Assembly: GCF_036002505.1 (NCBI RefSeq)
Contig: NZ_DASYTH010000121.1
Coordinates: 11,071 to 75,070 of the forward strand
DNA: 64,000 nt
Source of the DNA: DASYTH01 sp036002505
Lineage (GTDB): Bacteria > Actinomycetota > Actinomycetes > Mycobacteriales > Pseudonocardiaceae
Direction of reading: 5' to 3'
Made by a program: the position numbers and the translations under genes
The notes under the pieces: model-generated
Databases searched by the model: none
What the model was told of the DNA's origin: nothing
What the model saw: the letters and a program-made list of their open reading frames with translations, nothing else
Part shown: positions 45,851-54,814 of the stretch, in pieces
Numbering within the stretch: position 1 is the first letter of the stretch
Layout: the number at the start of each line of letters is the position of its first letter

Positions 45851-45968
45851 CCTAGGGGTGAACCCCGAGCAAGATCCCGGGATTGCACCGGATCACAAGG
45901 GCGGCGTGGTGGCCCAGCCTTGGAGGGCGTGAGAAACGAAGCTGGGCACACTTTCCCGGAGGGGACCA

Positions 45969-48167
45969 ATGGCTAAACCGATGTTGACGGTGCGCGTCGC
46001 CAGATGGAGCGCGGAGCACCCGTGGCGGGCGATCGGGGCGTGGTTGCTGTTCGTGGCGATCTGCGTCGGGGCGGGGAACTTCGCCGGCACCCGGTCGGCT
46101 GACTTCGACGATAACCCGACCGGGGAGCTGGCTACTTACCAGAGCATCGTCGACGAGGCCGGGTTCCAGCGGCCGTCGACGGAGAACGTGCTGATCACCG
46201 CGCGGAGCGGGAACCTCGACAGCGGCCGGGCGATGGTCGCGGCGAACGACGTCCGGGCCGGCATGTCGGCGCTGTCCGGAGTGGGCAAGGTCAGCGAGCC
46301 GGTCCCGTCCCCGAAGGGCACCGCGGTCCTGGTCAACGTGGAGCTGCAGGGCGAGCGGAAGACCGCCGACGAGCGCGTCCAACCGCTGCTCGACACCACG
46401 GCGTCCATCCAGCAGAGGTATCCGGACCTGCGGGTCGAGGAGGTCGGCGGGGCCTCGCTGGACAAGGCGCTGTCCGCGACGCTGGGCAACGACTTCAAGA
46501 AGGCCGAGCTGATCAGCATCCCGGTCACGCTGGTGATCATGCTGCTGGTGTTCGGCGCGCTGATCGCGGCCGGGATTCCGGTGTTGCTGGCGCTCTCCGC
46601 GGTGGGCACCGCTCTCGGTTTGTCCGCCCTGGTCTCGCACCTGATCCCCGCTACGGACAACACCAGCAGCATGATCCTGCTGATCGGCATGGCGGTCGGG
46701 GTGGACTACTCGCTGTTCTACGTCCGGCGGGAACGTGAGGAACGCGCCAAGGGCGCCGGGCACGTGGACGCGGTGGAGATCGCGGCCGCCACGTCCGGGC
46801 ACGCCATCGTGGTCTCCGGCATCGCCGTGACCGTGGCCATGGCCGGCATGTTCGTGGTCAACGACATCGTGTTCTCCTCCATCGCCGTCGGCACGATCCT
46901 GGTCGTGCTGGCCGCCATGATCGGCTCCATCACCGTGCTGCCGGCACTGCTGGCCAAGCTCGGCCGCTGGGTGGACCGGCCGCGGATCCCGTTGGTGTGG
47001 CGGCTTTCCGCCCGGTCACACGGCGAGCCCCGGTTCTGGAAGGCGCTGCTGAAGCCGAGCCTGCGCCGCCCGGCGCTGACCCTGGCGCTGTCCGGCGGAG
47101 CCCTGGCCGCGCTGGCCATCCCGGCGTTCTCGATGAACCTCAACGCGCCCTCGGACGCCGACCTGCCGCGCAGCATCCCGATCATGCAGTCGTACGACCG
47201 GATGACCGATGCGTTCCCGAGCACCGGCGCCGCGCACGCCATCGCGGTGCGGGTCCCGGCAGACCAGGTCGAGGCCGGCCGGCGTGCCGTCGACGACCTG
47301 ATCACCCGGCTCGGCAACGACCCCGCGTTCGCCCACGACCGCAAGCCCCGGGTGGACGAGGCGGCCGGCGGCCGGATCCACGTGATCTCCGCGGCCATCC
47401 CCGACCCGGGTGGGAGCCCCGCGGCGGACAGCTCGCTGGTGAAGCTGCGCACCTCGCTGGTGCCCGAGACGGTCGGCAGGGTCGCGGGTGCGGAGTTCGC
47501 GGTGAGCGGGCAGACCGCCGGGGAGAACGACTTCGTCGACAAGATGAACGGCGCGCTGCCCTGGGTGATCGTGTTCGTGCTGCTGCTGACGTTCCTGGTG
47601 ATGCTGTGGGCGTTCCGCGCGCCGCTGATCGCGCTGTCCGCCATCGGCCTGAACCTGCTCTCCGCCGGCGCCGCGTACGGCGTGCTCGTCCTGGTGTTCC
47701 AGAACACCTGGGCAGAGGGCGCGCTCGGGTTCCACTCCACCGGTGGGATCGTGGCCTGGCTCCCGGTGATCCTGTTCGTGACGCTGTTCGGCCTGTCCAT
47801 GGACTACCACGTGTTCGTGGTCAGCCGGATCCGCGAGTACGCCCGCGGCGGACTGTCCACACGGGATGCGGTGGCACGCGGCATCACCACCTCCGCCGGC
47901 GTGGTCACCAGCGCGGCCGCGGTCATGATCGGCGTCTTCTCGGTCTTCGCCACGCTGAGCACGATCGAGATGAAGCAGCTCGGCATCGGCCTCGCCACCG
48001 CGATCCTGCTCGACGCCACCCTCATCCGCGCGGTCGTCCTGCCCGCCCTGATGTCGGTGCTCGGCAACGCCAACTGGTGGACCCCGCGCTGGCTCCGCCG
48101 CCGCGACGAGCTCACCCCGCCGCCCGACCCCAAGCCCGAACCCCGGGTGCTCGAGCCGGTCGGCTAA
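45969..48167 (+). CDS. MMPL-family transporter
   Basis: 732-aa RND/MMPL membrane exporter with two repeats of one plus five helices and two large extracytoplasmic loops (about 45-180 and 400-520). Proton-relay type motifs are AVGVDYSLFYVRREREE in helix 4 region and FGLSMDYHVFVVSRIREY in the second half. MMPL proteins export lipids, siderophores or polyketides. No lipid synthesis genes lie beside it, so the cargo is unknown. The ATG follows GGAGGGGACC. A perfect 14-bp-stem hairpin terminates the transcript. Confidence 0.92.
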   Translation: MAKPMLTVRVARWSAEHPWRAIGAWLLFVAICVGAGNFAGTRSADFDDNPTGELATYQSIVDEAGFQRPSTENVLITARSGNLDSGRAMVAANDVRAGMSALSGVGKVSEPVPSPKGTAVLVNVELQGERKTADERVQPLLDTTASIQQRYPDLRVEEVGGASLDKALSATLGNDFKKAELISIPVTLVIMLLVFGALIAAGIPVLLALSAVGTALGLSALVSHLIPATDNTSSMILLIGMAVGVDYSLFYVRREREERAKGAGHVDAVEIAAATSGHAIVVSGIAVTVAMAGMFVVNDIVFSSIAVGTILVVLAAMIGSITVLPALLAKLGRWVDRPRIPLVWRLSARSHGEPRFWKALLKPSLRRPALTLALSGGALAALAIPAFSMNLNAPSDADLPRSIPIMQSYDRMTDAFPSTGAAHAIAVRVPADQVEAGRRAVDDLITRLGNDPAFAHDRKPRVDEAAGGRIHVISAAIPDPGGSPAADSSLVKLRTSLVPETVGRVAGAEFAVSGQTAGENDFVDKMNGALPWVIVFVLLLTFLVMLWAFRAPLIALSAIGLNLLSAGAAYGVLVLVFQNTWAEGALGFHSTGGIVAWLPVILFVTLFGLSMDYHVFVVSRIREYARGGLSTRDAVARGITTSAGVVTSAAAVMIGVFSVFATLSTIEMKQLGIGLATAILLDATLIRAVVLPALMSVLGNANWWTPRWLRRRDELTPPPDPKPEPRVLEPVG

Positions 48168-48185
48168 CCCAGCAGCCGACCTACC

Positions 48186-48223
48186 GGTGCCGCACGCCGC
48201 CCTCCGCCTCGGCGTGCGGCACC
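48186..48223. terminator. Bidirectional terminator hairpin
   Basis: Perfect 14-bp stem GGTGCCGCACGCCG / CGGCGTGCGGCACC with a 10-nt loop between the convergent MMPL (stop 48167) and crotonase (stop 48230) genes. There is no U-tract. Confidence 0.8.
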
Positions 48224-48229
48224 GCCCTG

Positions 48230-49051
48230 TCACTCGCCGGTGAACTCCGCCGGGCGGCGGGCGAGGAAGGCCTGGACGGCTTCGGCGAGGTCCTTGCTGG
48301 GGAGGAAGGCGGCGTTCCAGGTGGAGACGTAGCGCAGGCCGGCGGCGACGGCGGCTTCGCGGTCGGTGTTGAGGACGTCCTTGATGCCCTGCACCACCAG
48401 CGGCGCGTTGGCGGCGATCTCGGCGGCGCGGTCGCGGGCGGCGGCCAGCACGGCGTCCTGGTCCGGGTAAATATCGTTGACCAGGCCGATGCGCAGGGCC
48501 CGGACGGCGTCGATGTCGCGGCCGGTGAAGGCGAGCTCGCGGAGGTGGCCCTCGCCGATGATGCCGGAGAGGCGTTGCAGGCTGCCGATGTCGGCGACGA
48601 TGGCCACCTTCACCTCGCGGACGCTGAACTTGGCGTCGGCGCTGGCGAGGCGGATGTCCGCGGCGGCGATGAGATCCACTCCGCCGCCGATGCACCAGCC
48701 GGACACGGCGGCGATCACCGGCTTGCGGCACGCGGCCACGGCGGTCACCGAGTCCTGCAGCGTGCGGATCTCGTCCAGGAACCGGGTCCGCGGCCCGGCC
48801 AGGGCGCCGCCGTCGAGCAGCTCACCCCAGGACGGCATCATCGCCGGCAGGTCCAGACCATAGGAGAAGTGCGACCCGCTACCGGTGATCACAATGGACC
48901 GGACCGCGGGATCGGCGTCCAGCGCGCGGAACACCACCGGCAGCTCCCGCCAGAAGTCGGGGCCCATCGCGTTGCCCTTGCCCGGACCGAGCAGCGTCAC
49001 CTCGGCCACGTGGTCGGACACGTCCACCTTGAGCGAGACCAGGTTCTCCAT
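48230..49051 (-). CDS. Crotonase-fold enzyme, probable 3,5-2,4-dienoyl-CoA isomerase
   Basis: 273-aa enoyl-CoA hydratase/isomerase family protein. The oxyanion-hole segments are HFSYGLDLPAM and GWCIGGGVDLIAAADIRLA. The active site reads VREVKVAIVADIGSLQRL with E146 and D154, the same spacing as the Glu/Asp pair of mammalian delta(3,5)-delta(2,4)-dienoyl-CoA isomerase (motif VKEVDVGLAADVGTLQRL), pointing to isomerisation of odd-position double bonds in unsaturated fatty acid oxidation. ATG 49051 is preferred (AAGGA 10 nt upstream); GTG 49069 would add six residues. Confidence 0.88.
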   Translation of the reverse strand: MENLVSLKVDVSDHVAEVTLLGPGKGNAMGPDFWRELPVVFRALDADPAVRSIVITGSGSHFSYGLDLPAMMPSWGELLDGGALAGPRTRFLDEIRTLQDSVTAVAACRKPVIAAVSGWCIGGGVDLIAAADIRLASADAKFSVREVKVAIVADIGSLQRLSGIIGEGHLRELAFTGRDIDAVRALRIGLVNDIYPDQDAVLAAARDRAAEIAANAPLVVQGIKDVLNTDREAAVAAGLRYVSTWNAAFLPSKDLAEAVQAFLARRPAEFTGE

Positions 49052-49191
49052 GCCCACATCCTTACCCACCGGTAGTCACCACGACCACCCGTCCCGAGTT
49101 CCCCCATTCGTGTCCGCGAGCGTTTGGCAGGCTTTAGGCCAAATGGCGGTACGGTCCCGAGCGGATCTTTCCTGGGCACGGAGGGCGCACC

Positions 49192-49353
49192 ATGGCACGG
49201 CAGAGCGGGATGTCCACCCCGATCTTCGACGAGCTGCTGCGGGAGATGACGGAAGGCCTGACCCCGTCACCACCGCCGACGCCGGGTGGCACCGATCCGG
49301 AGACCGGCCGCGCTCAACCTCCCGCGCCGCGGCGGCGCCACCGCGCCGACTGA
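49192..49353 (+). CDS. Small hypothetical protein (53 aa)
   Basis: MARQSGMSTPIFDELLREMTEG-type amphipathic N-terminus followed by a Pro/Arg-rich tail (PAPRRRHRAD). GGAGGG lies 6 nt before the ATG, a very good ribosome site, and the gene fits exactly between the crotonase start and the MmcQ stop with one base to spare. No family recognised. Confidence 0.6.
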   Translation: MARQSGMSTPIFDELLREMTEGLTPSPPPTPGGTDPETGRAQPPAPRRRHRAD

Positions 49354-49354
49354 G

Positions 49355-49702
49355 TCAGCGCGGTTGCTTGGATTTCGGCAGTTTGGCCACCACTTCCTCG
49401 TAGGAGCGGTCGAGCAGCTCGCGCACCTCGCCGTCCGGCACCGCGCCGGTGTACCGGACACTGTTCCACCCGTACCGTCCGATGTAGGCGCTGATCGTCA
49501 CGTCCCCCGGGTACCGGTCGCGGTACTCCGCCGCTTCCTCGGCGGTGCGACCGCACTTCACACCCACGCTCCCCCCGGCCATCCCGATGAACGCGAACGC
49601 CTTGCCCCCGACCTTGGCGACCAGCTCCCCGTCGCCCCAGGGATAGCTCTCCTCCGCGCCGGGCTTGGCCAGGCAGTAGTCGATCACCTCGTCCCGTTTC
49701 AC
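49355..49702 (-). CDS. MmcQ/YjbR family protein
   Basis: 115-aa protein of the MmcQ/YjbR (CyaY-like fold) family: DYCLAKPGAEESYPWGDGELVAKVGGKAFAFIG at the N-terminus, and SAYIGRYGWNSVRYTGAVPDGEVRELLDRSYEEVVAKLPKS at the C-terminus. Possibly DNA-binding; the biological role is unknown. GTG start with only a weak ribosome site. Confidence 0.9.
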   Translation of the reverse strand: MKRDEVIDYCLAKPGAEESYPWGDGELVAKVGGKAFAFIGMAGGSVGVKCGRTAEEAAEYRDRYPGDVTISAYIGRYGWNSVRYTGAVPDGEVRELLDRSYEEVVAKLPKSKQPR

Positions 49703-49722
49703 CCGGACAGCCTGGCATGTGT

Positions 49723-50391
49723 TCAGCCCGGGTGCCGCGGCACCACCAGACCGGACTCGTAGGCCGCGACCACTGCTTGAGTGCGGTCGCGCAGGCCGAG
49801 CTTGGCGAGGATCCGGCTCACGTGGGTCTTCACCGTCTCCTCGCTGACCACCAGCCGGTCGGCGATCTCGGTGTTGGACAGACCCTCGGCGATCAACCTC
49901 AACACGTCGGTCTCCCGCGGGGTCAGCGCGCCGAGTGGGACCGTGACGCCGCCGGGCCGGGGGCGCAGCCGGGCAAACTCGGCGATGAGCCGCCTGGTGA
50001 CAGCCGGCGCGAGCAGGGCGTCGCCGGCTGCGACCACCCGCACCGCGTCGAAGAGCCGCTCCGCGGTCACGTCCTTGAGCAGGAACCCGCTTGCCCCGGC
50101 GCTGAGCGCGTCGTACACGTGCTCGTCGAGATCGAACGTGGTGAGCACCAGCACCCGGGGAGCGTCGGCGCCCGCGGCGATCCGGCTGGTCGCCTCGATG
50201 CCGTCCATCACCGGCATGCGCACGTCCATCAGCACCACGTCCGGGCGCTGCTCGCGGCAGATCCGGACCGCCGCCGCGCCGTCGGACGCCGTGCCGACCA
50301 CCGTGAAGTCCGGCTGAGTGTCAAGCAGCGCACCGAATCCGGCGCGGACCACCTCCTGGTCGTCCACCACCACGATCCGGACCGTCCTCAT
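49723..50391 (-). CDS. NarL/LuxR-type response regulator
   Basis: 222-aa two-component regulator. Receiver domain at 1-120 with acidic D10/D11, phospho-acceptor D56 (VVLMDVRMP) and K106 (GFLLKD); LuxR-type HTH at about 155-215 (LTPRETDVLRLIAEGLSNTEIADRLVVSEETVKTHVSRILAKL). The ATG overlaps the kinase stop (ATGA), so the two are made together. The divergent ABC exporter operon is the probable target. Confidence 0.94.
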   Translation of the reverse strand: MRTVRIVVVDDQEVVRAGFGALLDTQPDFTVVGTASDGAAAVRICREQRPDVVLMDVRMPVMDGIEATSRIAAGADAPRVLVLTTFDLDEHVYDALSAGASGFLLKDVTAERLFDAVRVVAAGDALLAPAVTRRLIAEFARLRPRPGGVTVPLGALTPRETDVLRLIAEGLSNTEIADRLVVSEETVKTHVSRILAKLGLRDRTQAVVAAYESGLVVPRHPG

Positions 50392-51533
50392 AGGACACTC
50401 CGGTCCACCGGCAGCACGGCTTCGACCACGAACCCGCCGGTCCGCCCCGGCCCGGCGGAGAGCGTGCCGCCGACCATCACCGCGCGCTCCCGCATGCCGA
50501 GCAGACCGTGGCCGGAGCCCGCGTCGCGGGACGGGCCGGGACCGCTGTCCCGCACGCACAACCGCAGCGCGTCCACCGTGTACACCAGTTCGACGTCGAC
50601 GGCCGCGCCGGGCGCGTGCCGGCGGGCGTTGGTCAGCGCCTCCTGCACGATCCGGTAGGCGGTGAGCTGGATGCCGGGGTCGAGCGGGCCGACCGTGCCG
50701 CGCACGATCAGCCGGGTGCTTGCGCCGGCCGTCTCGCGGGCGTCGTCGATCAGGTCGTTGAGCTGCTCCAGGCCGGGCTGCGGGGCGCGGGTGGGCGCGG
50801 TCCCGGCGTCCTCCCGGAGCACGCCGAGCAGCCGGCGCATCTCGGTCAGCGCCGAGCGCGCGGTGTCGCCGATCGCGGCCAGCCGCCGCGCCCCGTCGGG
50901 CGGCAGGCCGGGCGTCGTCAGCCGGGCCGTCTCGGCCTGCACCGCGATCAGCGAGATGTGGTGCGCCACCACGTCGTGCAGCTCACGGGCGATCCGGGCG
51001 CGCTCACCCCGGGCCGCGTGCTCGAGCAGGCTGTCCGCCATGACCTGGTGGGTTCCGGAGCGCGCGGCGGCCTCCCGGCGCTCCCGGAGCGCGTTGCCCA
51101 GCGCGACCGCGGCGGCCACCGCGACGAGCAACAGCAGGGCGGCCAGGTCCGGCCGCGCGACGGCGTAGGCGACGAACGGCAGCACGACCGGAAGCGACAC
51201 CCGCCGCGACCGGTTCCGGCCGAGTTGGTAGCCGGCGATGAGCTGGGCCGCGTACGCGGGAAGGGTGGGCGTGAGATCACCCGCCAGAGTGAGCACGTTC
51301 GCCACCGTGACCGCACCGGCCGCGACCAGCGCCTGGCCCGGCACCAGGGCCAGCGGAGTGGTGGCGCACAGGCACAGCAGCAGCGCCGTGGACACCTCCG
51401 CCGGCTCCCCGCCGGCAGCCACGACCTCGAGCATGGCCAGCAGGGCCAGGGTCGCCGCGATGATCAGCGGACCGTCCGGCGGCGCGACGGCCCGCTGGGC
51501 GCGCTCGATCAGGCCGGCCACGCTCACGAACAC
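50388..51533 (-). CDS. Sensor histidine kinase (HisKA_3/DesK type)
   Basis: 381-aa membrane kinase with four to six N-terminal helices (about 22-150) and no large extracellular sensor, a HisKA_3 dimerisation domain with phospho-acceptor H186 in RIARELHDVVAHHISL, and a HATPase_c domain (AYRIVQEALTNARRHAPG; DSGPGPS; GHGLLGMRERAVMVGG). Intramembrane sensing is likely, as in kinases that monitor envelope-active antibiotics. GTG start at 51533, possibly one of the next in-frame GTGs. It is divergent from the ABC genes with 128 nt between. Confidence 0.93.
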   Translation of the reverse strand: MFVSVAGLIERAQRAVAPPDGPLIIAATLALLAMLEVVAAGGEPAEVSTALLLCLCATTPLALVPGQALVAAGAVTVANVLTLAGDLTPTLPAYAAQLIAGYQLGRNRSRRVSLPVVLPFVAYAVARPDLAALLLLVAVAAAVALGNALRERREAAARSGTHQVMADSLLEHAARGERARIARELHDVVAHHISLIAVQAETARLTTPGLPPDGARRLAAIGDTARSALTEMRRLLGVLREDAGTAPTRAPQPGLEQLNDLIDDARETAGASTRLIVRGTVGPLDPGIQLTAYRIVQEALTNARRHAPGAAVDVELVYTVDALRLCVRDSGPGPSRDAGSGHGLLGMRERAVMVGGTLSAGPGRTGGFVVEAVLPVDRSVL

Positions 51534-51661
51534 ATTCTGTTCGGTTGACCGCGGAACGGCGTCACTCGGTTCGGGAATGTCAACATCCCTCGCCCGGGGG
51601 ACACGAAGACAGCCCGGTGGCGTGACGACCGCGATCCGGCGGCGCCCCTACCGTTCCGGCC

Positions 51662-52591
51662 ATGGACGCCACCATCGAGGTCCGCGGGCTGCGCAAGACC
51701 TACGGGTCCGTCGTCGCCGTGGACGAGCTGTCGTTCACCGTGGCCCCGGGGCAGGTCACCGGTTTCGTCGGGCCGAACGGCGCGGGCAAGTCGACCACCA
51801 TGCGGATGGTCCTCGGCCTGGACGCCCCGGACGCGGGCACGGCGCTGGTCGGCGGCCGGCCGTACCGGGACATCCCGGTGCCGCTGACCGCGCTCGGCGC
51901 ACTGCTCGACGCCGGCGCGGTGCACCCCGGCCGGCGCGCCCGCGACCACCTGCTCTGGTTGGCGCACTACAACGGCCTGCCGGCCCGGCGGGTGGACGAG
52001 GTGCTCGAGCTGGTCGGCCTCGCCACCGTCGCCAGGCGCCGGGCCGGCGGCTTCTCCCTGGGCATGCGCCAGCGGCTCGGGATCGCCGCGGCGCTGCTCG
52101 GAGACCCGCCGGTGCTGATGTTCGACGAGCCGGTCAACGGCCTGGACCCGGAGGGCATCGTCTGGATCCGGGGCCTGCTGCGCCGGCTCGCCGGGGAGGG
52201 CCGGGCCATCCTGGTGTCCAGCCACCTGATGGGCGAGCTGGAGGGCACCGCGGACCACCTGGTGGTGATCGGCCGCGGCCGGCTGATCGCCGACACCACC
52301 GTGCGTGAGCTGCTGGCGGCCGCATCCGGCGATCGCGTGGTGCTGCGTACCTCGGACCGGTCGGGGGCGATGTCGGTCCTGGCCAACGCCGGCGCCACGG
52401 TGGCGGCCACTGACCGTGATCGGGTGACGGTCAGTGGCCTGCCATCCGAACAGGTGGTCGCGCTGCTCACCCAGCAGGGGTTGCCGTTCTCCGAGGTGGC
52501 CGCCCACCGCGCATCGCTCGAAGAGGCGTACATGGAGCTCACCCGGGACACGGTCGAGTTCTCCGGCGCCGGCCAGGAGGGCGAGCGATGA
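51662..52591 (+). CDS. ABC transporter ATP-binding protein
   Basis: 309-aa ATPase of an ABC-2/BcrA-type exporter. Walker A GPNGAGKST at about 38-46, signature FSLGMRQRLGIAAAL, Walker B VLMFDEPVNGLDPEG and an H-loop in LVSSHLMGELE. The C-terminal extension (about 215-300) resembles the DUF4162-like tail. It overlaps the first permease gene in an ATGA junction. Probably exports a drug, lantibiotic or lipid and is controlled by the adjacent two-component system. Confidence 0.94.
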   Translation: MDATIEVRGLRKTYGSVVAVDELSFTVAPGQVTGFVGPNGAGKSTTMRMVLGLDAPDAGTALVGGRPYRDIPVPLTALGALLDAGAVHPGRRARDHLLWLAHYNGLPARRVDEVLELVGLATVARRRAGGFSLGMRQRLGIAAALLGDPPVLMFDEPVNGLDPEGIVWIRGLLRRLAGEGRAILVSSHLMGELEGTADHLVVIGRGRLIADTTVRELLAAASGDRVVLRTSDRSGAMSVLANAGATVAATDRDRVTVSGLPSEQVVALLTQQGLPFSEVAAHRASLEEAYMELTRDTVEFSGAGQEGER

Positions 52592-54003
52592 CCGGCCGGG
52601 ACGGCTTCACCCAGGTGCTGCGGGGCGAGCTGACGAAGCTGGTGACGGTGCGCAGCACGGTGTGGTGCGTACTGGCCACGATCGGGCTGACCGTCCTGCT
52701 GACCACGCTGGCGACCTCGGTGGGCTCCACCAACGCCAACGAGGGCCCCCGGTTCGTCGACGAGTTCCACTTCGTGCACCAGCCGCTCACCGGCGACGGC
52801 ACCGTGACCGCCCACGTGGTGAGCCAGGAACGCAGCCAGGAGTGGGCCAAGGCCGGCATCATGATCAAGGCTGGCGCGGCCAACGGCGCGCCGTACGCGG
52901 CGATCATGGTCACGCCCGATCACGGCGTCCGGCTGCAGTCCACATTCGACACTGACATATCCGGAAATGGCGGCACCGTGCCACGTTGGCTCAGGCTCAC
53001 CCGCACCGGTGCCTCGGTCGCGGGCTTCGAGTCGACTGACGGCAACTCCTGGCGTCAGGTCGGCACGGTCAACGTCGGCGCCCTGCCGGCGAGCGCCGAA
53101 GCCGGCCTGTTCGTCTCGTCCCCGCCCAAGATCGAGACCGTCAAAACCAACGGCGGCAACGAGACCCGCGGGTCTGCCACCCAGGGCGCGGCGGTGTTCG
53201 ACAACGTGAGCGGAACGTCGCTCACCCCCGGCCGGTGGACCGACGACACGGTGCGCCCGCCCGGTGGCGACCCGCTCGCCAACGAGGGCCGCAGCGCCGA
53301 AGAGGCCGGGAGGTTCACCGTCGTCGGGTCGGGCGACGTCGCCGGCTACGGCATCGCCAGCTGGCAGCCGCCCGGCAACGACGACATCGTGGCCAACAGC
53401 CTCGGCGGGGTGCAGGTCGGGTTGATGGCGGTGGTCGCGCTCGGTGTGCTGTTCGGCACGTCGGAGTTCAAGACCGGCACCATCCGGACCACGTTCGCGG
53501 CCAGCCCCCGCCGCACGCGGGTGCTCGTGGCGAAGGCCCTGGTGCTCGGCGGTTCGGTGTTCCTGGCCGGGCTGTTCGCCAGCGTGATCGCGTTCCTGAT
53601 CGGCCAGCGGAACATGCGGCGGCACGGCTACGAGCCGCCCGCCTACCCGTACGTCTCGCTGACCGACGGGCCGGCGCTGCGCGCGATCATCGGCAGCGCG
53701 CTGTTCCTGGCCGTGCTCGCGGTGTTCAGCCTGGGCATCGGGACGATCCGCCGGCGCACGGTCGGAGCGATCGTGGTGGTGCTCGCGCTGGTCGTGGTCC
53801 CGCAGATCCTGGCACCGGTGATGTCGCTGAACGCGGAGGTGTGGATCAACCGGCTGACCCCGGTGGCGGGGCTGGCCATCCAGCGCACCACCGAGCGGTT
53901 CGACGACGCCATCGCGCCGTGGGCGGGGCTCGCCGTGCTGGCCGCCTACGCCGCGGTCGCGTTCGGTTTCGCGTTGTGGCAGCTGCGAAAGCGGGACGCA
54001 TGA
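52588..54003 (+). CDS. ABC-2 permease with a large extracytoplasmic jelly-roll-like domain
   Basis: 471-aa membrane protein. The first helix (about 24-46) is followed by a roughly 220-residue outer segment before the remaining five helices (from about 275). Residues 66-215 of the loop (DGTVTAHVVSQERSQEWAKAGIMIK.., HGVRLQSTFDTDISG.., WLRLTRTGASVAGFESTDGNSWRQVG) look like a DUF1349/LamG-type concanavalin fold usually found in carbohydrate-active or secreted enzymes. Typical ABC-2 permeases of this size class are about 250 aa, as the sister gene is. It may bind a glycan or sense a ligand at the surface. Coupled by ATGA junctions on both sides. Confidence 0.86.
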   Translation: MTGRDGFTQVLRGELTKLVTVRSTVWCVLATIGLTVLLTTLATSVGSTNANEGPRFVDEFHFVHQPLTGDGTVTAHVVSQERSQEWAKAGIMIKAGAANGAPYAAIMVTPDHGVRLQSTFDTDISGNGGTVPRWLRLTRTGASVAGFESTDGNSWRQVGTVNVGALPASAEAGLFVSSPPKIETVKTNGGNETRGSATQGAAVFDNVSGTSLTPGRWTDDTVRPPGGDPLANEGRSAEEAGRFTVVGSGDVAGYGIASWQPPGNDDIVANSLGGVQVGLMAVVALGVLFGTSEFKTGTIRTTFAASPRRTRVLVAKALVLGGSVFLAGLFASVIAFLIGQRNMRRHGYEPPAYPYVSLTDGPALRAIIGSALFLAVLAVFSLGIGTIRRRTVGAIVVVLALVVVPQILAPVMSLNAEVWINRLTPVAGLAIQRTTERFDDAIAPWAGLAVLAAYAAVAFGFALWQLRKRDA

Positions 54004-54749
54004 CGCGCTCGGTGCACGCCGAGTGGACGAAACTCCGCACGGTGTCCAGCACGGCCTGGACCGCACTGTCCCTGGTGGCCGCCACGGTGGCGGTCGGCGC
54101 GCTCGCGATGGCCGGGCTCGGCACCGTGGAGGGCGCCGACACGGTGCGGTACAGCGTGTCCGGTGTGCTGCTCGGGCAGGTCGCGGCGGTGGTGCTGGCC
54201 GTGCTCACGGTGACGCCCGAGTACGAGACCGCCATGATCCGCACCACGCTGGCCGCCGACCCGCGGCGCGGCCGGGTGCTCGCCGCCAAGGCCGCAACGG
54301 TCACCGCCGTCGTGCTCGGCTGCGGCGCTCTCGGCATGCTGGGCTCGCTGGCGGCGGGCCGGTTCATCCTGCCGGGTCAGGGCCTGCCCGCACCGTCGCT
54401 TGTAGACGGACCGACGCTGCGGGCGTACTCCGGGACCGTGCTCTACTTCGGGCTGATCGCGCTGCTCAGCATCGGCCTGGCCATGGTCATCAGGCACACC
54501 GGATCCTCGATCACCGTCGTGCTGAGCGTGCTTTATGTCCTTCCCATCGCCGCGACGCTGGTCACCGACCCGGTCTGGCGGGAGCGCATCCTCAAGTACT
54601 CGCCGATGACCGCGGGCCTCGCCATCCAGAACACGCTGAACCTGGACGCGCTACCGATCAGACCGTGGCCGGGGCTCGGGGTCCTGGCCGCGTACGCGGG
54701 CGTGGCCGTCGTGGCGGGTGCGGTGCTGTTCCGCACCCGAGACGCGTGA
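54000..54749 (+). CDS. ABC-2 permease
   Basis: 249-aa membrane protein with six helices, similar in its termini to the transmembrane part of the preceding permease (SVHAEWTKLRTV; PEYETAMIRTTLAADPRRGRVLAAKA compared with FKTGTIRTTFAASPRRTRVLVAKA). The two probably form the heterodimeric membrane unit of the exporter. The ATG overlaps the upstream stop (ATGA). Last gene of the operon. Confidence 0.92.
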   Translation: MTRSVHAEWTKLRTVSSTAWTALSLVAATVAVGALAMAGLGTVEGADTVRYSVSGVLLGQVAAVVLAVLTVTPEYETAMIRTTLAADPRRGRVLAAKAATVTAVVLGCGALGMLGSLAAGRFILPGQGLPAPSLVDGPTLRAYSGTVLYFGLIALLSIGLAMVIRHTGSSITVVLSVLYVLPIAATLVTDPVWRERILKYSPMTAGLAIQNTLNLDALPIRPWPGLGVLAAYAGVAVVAGAVLFRTRDA

Positions 54750-54750
54750 C

Positions 54751-54785
54751 ATTAAATTTGACACAACTTAATCATGTGCTACTCT
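54751..54785 (+). promoter_or_regulatory. ohrR promoter and operator
   Basis: TTGACA (54758-54763) and TACTCT (54780-54785), 16 nt apart, form a good -35/-10 pair. An imperfect inverted repeat ATTAA-N12-TTAAT (54751-54772) covers the -35 box, in an AT-rich island that stands out from the background. Typical of OhrR autoregulation. Confidence 0.65.
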
Positions 54786-54814
54786 TCGTCTCGAGGGAAG
54801 AGCGGAGGCGGCGC

